DNA of 64,000 nt from Prunus persica (Eukaryota > Streptophyta > Magnoliopsida > Rosales > Rosaceae), in NCBI RefSeq assembly GCF_000346465.2, contig NC_034011.1:25541941-25605940 (forward strand), written 5' to 3'. Shown here one piece after another: positions 56,683 through 64,000 of the stretch. A program made the position numbers and the translations under genes. Within the stretch, counting starts at the first letter, position 1; every line of letters starts with the position of its first letter. Under the pieces are notes generated by a model, which saw nothing but the letters and a program-made list of their open reading frames with translations, did not search any database and was not told the DNA's origin.

Positions 56683-59600
56683 TTCTTGGAAATTCAATTC
56701 CACAGGAAACAGAGGAAGTAAATGCTAAAGCGTGATCAGGGTATTAGATATGAGACTTGTACAGCATACTAGAAGAGAAAACAACACAGAGAACCCATGA
56801 AAGTAGTAAACTTTGACGCGCTTTCCACTGAAATCTGGGTTCTTTGAAGGTTTGGAATGTAAAGACAAGCAGGGTTTTATTGAGAGAGAGAGAGAGAGTG
56901 AGGGTATGAACTCACTCTTCTGTGCTGCTGTGAACAACTAATGAAGCAGGAGAAGAAATATAAATTCCTTTTTTTGGGTACTGCTCTGTGGTAAGAATTG
57001 GAAGGTCCAGGGCCAGCTTCATAATAACATATTTCTTAATTAGCTCATGATCTTTTTTTTTTTTGGACGAATAATTAGCTAATGATCAGGTTCAGTAAAT
57101 GAAGCCTAGTCAAAGTAAATGGGCATCCAAATCTTGATCCATTCAAATAATTATGAGGAACAATCAGGTCTTGACATGCATCATCAATCTTGGGTTGTCT
57201 GGTTACTGATCAAGAATTTCAAAGTGACAACCAGGTTACAGCCAGATGGCAGATGTACCTGTCTTCTAACCTTGAGCACCACTTGCGGAGAAGTTTCGGT
57301 TTCTCTTTTTGGGTTTTAAGTTTAACTAAGACTGGTTTATTACTCATTAGCCCTTTCCTCTGTGATGTTGTGCGGAACAGTCAGATCTAGCTTGTCTAAT
57401 TAAACTAGGACTTTTGGTTGTAACATGTGCACCGCTGCCTGCTTGGTTGTTTAACTAATTAATTAGTCAATTAGTTGTAATGTAAACATCAGAAAAATAA
57501 ACAACCCAAAACACCAACAAAGTCCAGATGTTCATACTACGGGAAACATATTTTTCCATCCTCGAAAATCTAATTTCATTTTCATGATTAAATTTTAGAT
57601 AATTTTAATCATTTTATCAGGTTGTACATAATTTTCTCTAAATTAAATCAACGTGTCGTTGCATTTAATCACTAAAGAAGATTTACTTATATTCGATATC
57701 ATAATTGCTTTGTTTTGTTTGTACCATTATAGTTTTTGTAAGGATGTCAAACCTTCAATAATATCCAAATTCCAGTTTCCGGAGTTGTTGTCAATGCACG
57801 TACTGAGAAGGTCGACGTATAAATCAACGCGAAAATTGCAGTTTAAAAAAATGATATAAGTCAAAAAGCACGCTCACGTTAATGCGTTATGCTTGGACCG
57901 CATAGGAGGCTGCGGCCATCTGATTTATAATATTCTAGGATATTCCCCAAATACCAAATGCTAGTTTTGGGTTTCAGAGACTTGTATCCTGCAGTATTTT
58001 CCTCAAGTGATGATAGAATACGTCATTATTTTACCTGCTTTTCATTTCATGCATGCGAAATTTGCGGATAGAGTCTGATGGATCTTATATAACCATGTAA
58101 TTTGTAAATCATGTTGATCGTTAACTTTTATAATGTAGACAAGTGAGATCGATGATGCAATATAGATTAAGCTAATTGAGAAAGGCACTTAGTCCGCCTC
58201 TTGTATTCAAGTTTGTGCTAATAAACAAACGGGTGAATACATTAAATTAATACAGGTGATTTCTTGTTGGGTTGAATTGGAAGAAATTAATTTTAAGAAA
58301 GGGTAGGGAACTACATATAATATATATTAAGGAAACATGCTGCACAGCATCATCTATTATCTGCTAATTAACTAATAAAAAAATATGTTCGATTCAAATC
58401 AAAGGGAAAAAGGGCATATAATTTATGCTTTTATGTATGCGACCAAATGGATCCTTAAAATTTTAGCTTTATAAAAAACACAATCGAGGTATTGTTTAGT
58501 TAAATATATTGCAGAGGGAAGTCTCATTTGTAAAGCTTCTGGTGGGAACTTAGTGGCCATGTGAGCCAAAACATCTGCAGGCCTGACCTCTCTCTGGGTA
58601 CAAGGTTTTTTTATCTTTTCTTTTCTTGGGTCAACCTTTTTTCGGGCCTGTGGAAGCAGTTGCTCACCAGTTTAAAACAACCCCCAGTCCCAAGTTAAAG
58701 GCGTCAGTTAAAACAGTTATTTTCCCACGTGTGGGAAGCTACCCATAAATGCTCAAGTTAATGTTTATCTCTTCTCCAAGTCTTTTTTACTAGCTAGTGC
58801 AAAAAATAAAAATAAAAATTTTGTACGTCTCGTATAGAATGTGCAGAGAAACTAGTCTAATATATTGATGAATTAACTATAAACAAAAACAAAATGGGTA
58901 TGGGGCTTTCAATTTATGCGGGTTGGATAAGAATGTGCATTTGTAGCAACCAAGAAAATACAAACTCAAACCGAAAACCTCAATCACATGAAAAATAATA
59001 TGAATCTCAAAACGATTTTGTCTTGGGCGTTTGACAGAGTCACGTGTGTGAAATTGAATGGTGCCCTACTAGAAAGAAAGTCCCATGTGATGAGCTACAC
59101 CCTGGACATTGCTGTACACGTCAGTCAATATACTATATGATAATATTATTAAATATCCTCACTGTAGCTTAAATTGAACGAGCATTTATATTATTAATTT
59201 TCTATATAACATAAGGTATGGAACTTTCATCATGTGCCCACATTATTATATTCTTTTTTTTTTCCTTTTTCCCTACGTTGCATGGCATTAACCATTGACC
59301 TAATTAACAAGCAAATGTATCACACAGGTATGAGCCGACGCAGTAAATACATATTTATACTACTGATTTATATGTGTTATGTTTTTTTTTCTTTCAAAGT
59401 TAGGAAAGGGAGTAGGTTCTATCACACAACCTGCCAAGGTTTTATTGGGTTTCGAACATGAAATCACTCTATTGGACTAAATCCCGTTAGTTTTATACGT
59501 GTTAAATTAAGAAGCTAGTTAATTAACAAAAGGGTATTAGTTAATACGAGTGTGCCTGACCAAAAGACAACCCTCATCTCCATAGAACTGGTGAAGCAAC

Positions 59601-62600
59601 ATGCAACTTGAAGGTTGGCGAAGACAGAGACAAACAATCACAAGGAAGGGTCACGATTAAAAGGTTGCATTTGGTAGACAGAGAAATGGAATGGTCGCCA
59701 TGGACTGACCCAAGAACAACGTGAGAGTGTCTGTTTGGTAAAACGTCCAATTTCAAAAATCAATCACCAGATATTACACATATGGATTTGATTCCATCGC
59801 CCCATGTAGAGATCAGCACGAATCCAGGATCACCATATATTGTGATCAGATTTTGAAGTCGATCTTGCGAAACCTAGCAAATTAGTAATCTCATCTTAAT
59901 CAATATTTAAGCTAGCCTTCAATAATAGAGTCAGAAATCCCAATAAGATTCTTGGAGTTTCCTCAATTCATAGTGTGTGCGGATTTTTCAGTCCTTTGCA
60001 TTATTAGTCTTTAGATCCAATCCGAGTTTCAACCATGGGCCGCACAAGAGCTCTTTTTCCCTCCATTGGACTTTGTGTGCGTACATCAGTTGCATCTTCT
60101 CGATTGTAGAAATCGAATTTACGATCTCGAGTGCAAGTGTAAATGATCTTAACTACTTAAGTTACAAGTCCCTTATAAATTTTGTTCTTTAAACTAACTG
60201 AACGATGTCAAATTATGTAAACAACATATATGATTGATGTATTCATTAATAAATATGATCAAAATTCGAACCCAAATGTCCCAAGTGCCTTTTTTGGGTT
60301 TTGTTTCTATGGTCTTTGAACGGACCCAACAGACTTTTTAAATTTGGACCACCTTTAAACGTAAACAAAAACAAAATAAAAAAGGACCGGGCTGAGCCGA
60401 TTCGGTCAATTTAAGTTGGGCTCATTTGTGGTTCGTTCGTACTGTGCTGTTCTTGCCCAGACCAAATAGGAAAATATGAATAAAAAAGAAAAAAGCAACA
60501 AAAAAGTGAGGTGGTGGTTGTTGATGCATGCATGAATTATATGATTATGATATAATTGTGAAAGGCATGCAAAATGGTTACCACATCAGATGAAGCGGTG
60601 CCGTGTCTAACTACTAATAACAATAAATAGATAGACGCCTCCATCTGTCATTTTCAAATCAAACACCCCCCCCAACCCCAATTTCCATCCCCAGTTCATA
60701 ATTTTCAATTTCAAACACGCACTTCCCTCCCTTCCCCCCTTTTTCTTTCATCCACAAACAACAGAAGAAGAAGGGGCAGCAAAGAAAAATGAAACGTCTT
60801 GTGATGTAATATGATTAAGATTTTAAGAGAAAGACTTTCTGCAACGGTCCCGGTCCATAAAGCTTTTTCACAAAATAATGTTATTTTCGTTACAAGTAAA
60901 TTTTTATAAAATTCAGGACCAGCATTAATTATATATGGCCCTTCTAATTAATAAATCCTGCATCATCATTACGCAATATGATTTTGTTTGGTTGCACGAA
61001 TATGCAAACCTATGACCTTGCCCTTTCTAATGCTTTGACTCTTAATCCTTAAGGAAACTAAAATTATTTCCTTTTTAAATTCTCATCCTCTTTTTTCGTT
61101 CTAAATAATTGATTGCTAGGAAGGGAATCCTCATCCTCTTGATTGATTATTCTTCTTCACCCTCTCAGCTAGGTCACAACCAGCAGAAGCAACTATTGGA
61201 CCACCACATATAAATTTGTGTTATGACTATTACCAACCAGACCAGCAGAATGCATTTACATTTCTGCAGGGTGGGTTTTATTTTTTTTATTTTTCAAGCA
61301 TTCAAGTTTTTCAATGACTTTTGTGGCTGCCAACTGTGAACCAAATCTTATTGGACAGCAATTTCCTGAAAGAAACAAATATTTCAAAGCCGGCCTCTGA
61401 AATCCAGAACATTCCGGCTTTATATATTTATTGGTTAGGTGTCTGTGTCTATGAATCAGATTAAGAAAGTTGGGGCATAAAGTAAATGCCGTAAGCAGGC
61501 TTTGTAGGCCAACCATATACTATTATCTATATTGTCAGCTGCAACAGGTTCCGACAATTACGTTTTGCAATAAACTTAGCCCCGGTTGGTAGTACTAAGT
61601 GACATCTATGTTACGGTTATTTCTCGCGGTAAAATATGAACGACTGATCTTAGTAAAAATTTATATTATAATTTCTACGAATCATAATAAGGAGGTACGA
61701 ATTTGACACAAATGTCAAATTGAAGAGACATTATTAAGTTGCATGCATGTAACTTGTACGATGAGATTTCCAATATTATGTCACAAATGAAATGATAAAT
61801 GTAGACATTTACGTCTACATACGTGCATTTTCTTGATTTTGAAATTATTATGATTTTATTAGACGGGTCGCATTCGTAACAAATAGGTCACATTATGTGG
61901 CCATTAATCCACGAAATGCTAATGCCTGTCCAAGTCCAACTCCCCGTCTCCTTATATAACTTACAATCAACTACCAACCATTCTAAATTGTATATTTTTC
62001 TTGTGCGTGTAAGTTTGTTGAGCTTTTCAAATAAAAACAATTATTTCCCGGTCAGTATCAAATGTAATGTCTAGTTTGTTTTTTCGCAAAACGTTGCTTT
62101 CAAAGATCCCTTTGGAAAAAGCATTTTAAAACCCTAGAGAACGCACTCAAACAAACCAGTCGTTTTCGTTGCCCATCAGCATCAAAGACTCTCAAAAGGG
62201 GTTTTGGAATGGGGTTTTCTGATAACTGCTTAATATATGCAACAAGCAAACTCTGATCTACATCACTGGGATGGATGGGGGAAAACGACAAGCCATGTGG
62301 ACGGGGATGACTCTGCTGTGCCATTATTCTTGCTAAAGTTGGTTGAGGCTGACCAATCAGGATAAAGAATCCCCAAAGTATGAAAACCTTTTTGCAGCTG
62401 TGATCGATGGACCAGATGTAGGGAGATGGACGGCCCTGATTGCTTGATGATCGTGATTGTTATGTCAATCACCGTCTGCTGGGCTGTACACGAACATGTT
62501 ACAGATGTTATGTCTTCCACTTGACAACATGTGTGCATGCTTTGATGATCAAAGTTTGATCCCCTCCTCATTGGTCACAAAGATAACTCTTGGGGCTGTT

Positions 62601-63748
62601 AGACTTTCTTTGATAGTTCATCGAATTAAGCTTGATAAAATAAAATATTAAAAGTGATTTTGGTTAAAATCCCACTTTTTATGGAACTAACTACTAAAAA
62701 TATGATACCTTAACAAAATACACCATAATTAGTGTCCTATTAACACTCAAATCATATTTTTCTCCAAAACACTAATAACGATCATACGAACAAAATCCAA
62801 TACAATGCCACAAAGTATTCGACACAACAAACTCAACTTATTCATCAATTCTTAAAATACTCATTAGCGGTTTAAACAACAAAATCCAATACAATGCCAC
62901 TAAAGATGATTTGACTGCAATGTTACCACTCAAAACTTAACATGTTGGACATAATTTCCTTTTGTTTTCTCAATTAAAGCTTAATTACAAACAATTTATT
63001 GGATATTTGAATATCAAAAAACTTATTTGTTAGTTGTTATGTGCAATATCAATAAAAGATACTAGCTTTAAATGACATTAATTTATGTTGATATATTTGA
63101 TTATGTAGCCCATAAAACAGTGTTTGAAACATCTATCGAAGAGCTTTTAATCTTTCATTTGTAAGAGCTTTATTTGTATTATTATGACTTGGTTTTTTCA
63201 AACTTTATCTATTTTATATTATTATGAGTTTGCAATCTTAATTGAGATGCTTATGTCAGAGTTTCTTTGATCATGCTTCATCATTAGTGGACGTATACTA
63301 GATTGTCTTAATTTTGATGTTAAATAATTCATTTATTGTAATGACCCTTTATGACTAGTGATTTTTTTCGTTGAATTATGAATCCAATCATAAAATTTAT
63401 TGGAAAAAAAAAAGAATAGATTAGAAAGTATTTTTTAATTTTAAATCATGCCATAAATCACATACCATTTTTTCCCTTGAAGTTTGCAAATGCTGAAACG
63501 ACGTCGTGGTACTTGTCACACCGAAGCATTACCTTGGCAACACGGGCAATTTCTTGGCCCCAAACCATTTTCCCCTTTCGTTCTCTCTCTTTCTCTTGCC
63601 CATTCCCCGTTTCTTCTTTCGTAGCAAATCTCTCTCTCGCTCTCATCCCGAGCTCCTCGCACGAAATCTCTGGATTTCGCTAATTGAATAACCTTCCTTC
63701 CTTTTCGATCCCAATCCCTCAATTCTCTCCCTTTCTCTGACCCGACCT
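56683..63748. other. Long gene-free region
   Basis: Apart from the CSLC promoter and leader (56683-56940), about 6.8 kb contains no gene I can support. It is AT-rich with homopolymer runs (poly-T near 57050-57064). It has a CT-rich leader-like stretch at 60660-60760 not followed by a usable ORF. A 20-bp direct repeat (AAAATCCAATACAATGCCAC) occurs at about 62797 and 62881. Open frames at 59234, 59977, 61256, 62100, 62263 and 62457 lack domains, splice support or codon pattern. From about 63540 the DNA becomes CT-rich, the leader of the next gene. Confidence 0.45.
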
Positions 63749-63778
63749 ATGGTTAAATCTCTGCCACCTAAGCCCTAG
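63749..63778 (+). promoter_or_regulatory. Short upstream ORF in the leader of the last gene
   Basis: ATG at 63749 opens a nine-codon frame (MVKSLPPKP) ending in TAG, within the pyrimidine-rich leader and about 130 bases before the candidate main start. It may be removed by leader splicing. Confidence 0.35.
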
Positions 63779-63906
63779 ACTTCCGAATCGTTCCATTTGG
63801 CGTTTACCCCTCATCCAATCGAAGATCTGGGGCTTGATCTAGGGTTTTATCTCCCTTCGAATTTCGCGAATCTAGGGTTTCTGCTGTTGAATTCGACTCG
63901 GGATTG

Positions 63907-64000
63907 ATGTTTCATCTCAAGGACGATTGTGGGATCGATAACTCGGAAATTGAAAACCAAGATGGAGGGCTATGCATGGGTCGCCAGCTGAGAAGTCGAA
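63907..64000 (+). CDS. Start of an unidentified gene, cut by the window end
   Basis: After a long leader typical of plant housekeeping genes (CT-rich, with AGGGTTT motifs at 63841 and 63873), the ATG at 63907 opens a frame that runs to the end of the window. It reads MFHLKDDCGIDNSEIENQ and ends GRQLRSR. The other ATG in the region (63962) closes after nine codons. No domain can be seen in 31 residues and the product is unknown. Confidence 0.45.
   Translation, partial: MFHLKDDCGIDNSEIENQDGGLCMGRQLRSR

Noticed and set aside
60660..60830. CT-rich leader-like block followed by an ATG
   Set aside because: The ATG frame closes after six codons and no exon could be traced downstream.
62100..62571. 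Overlapping minus-strand ORFs with plausible-looking peptides
   Set aside because: No recognisable domain or splice partners; could be repeat-derived, but I could not support either a gene or an element.

Overview
This window is nuclear DNA of a flowering plant, almost certainly a eudicot and probably Rosaceae. The evidence is GT-AG introns, AT-rich intergenic DNA, plant-only families (SAG101, GASA/snakin, CSLC, class III peroxidase, plant U-box/ARM E3 ligase) and many short transposon relics. The family-level guess rests on protein resemblance recalled from memory and the genus is not established. Exon models were built by hand from splice signals and reading-frame continuity; every multi-exon model keeps phase across all junctions except one exon discussed below.

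Layout. 0.6-7.2 kb holds three compact housekeeping or stress genes: the catalytic subunit of ferredoxin-thioredoxin reductase (+), a SAM-domain protein (+) and a two-AN1 zinc-finger stress-associated protein (-). A gene-poor stretch follows, then an intronless U-box/ARM E3 ligase (10.5-12.2 kb, +) with a short upstream ORF, and an intronless GC-rich class III peroxidase (14.7-15.7 kb, -). 16.3-32.2 kb is a rearranged tandem segmental duplication. Two intact SAG101-like (EDS1-family immunity) genes lie head to tail, with a third relic of the flanking DNA, a copia fragment, a 48-bp palindromic satellite array, a Mutator-like element with target-site duplication, and a truncated copy of the neighbouring PIGN gene. 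The full PIGN gene (GPI ethanolamine phosphate transferase 1, 18 exons, 28.8-34.6 kb, -) is intact apart from a 1-nt frameshift in exon 17.

35.4-45.1 kb is a run of small secreted-protein genes, all on the minus strand: an arabinogalactan peptide, a GASA gene, two proline-rich genes and a GASA14-type gene. The last four share the same signal-peptide exon, small second exon and, for three of them, an identical 15-bp core promoter. The two middle members have lost the 12-cysteine GASA exon, and two LINE 3' ends sit between them.

48.2-56.7 kb contains a plastid-targeted HMA-fold-like protein, a plant RNase H1-like protein with a tandemly duplicated exon, and a cellulose-synthase-like C (xyloglucan backbone) gene, all minus strand. 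56.7-63.7 kb shows no supported gene. The last about 100 bases are the start of a new plus-strand gene whose product cannot be named.

No prokaryotic-type system, CRISPR array or rRNA is present. The most interesting material is the SAG101/PIGN duplication with its datable breakpoints, the palindromic 48-bp array, the domain-losing GASA cluster, and the exon duplication in the RNase H gene.
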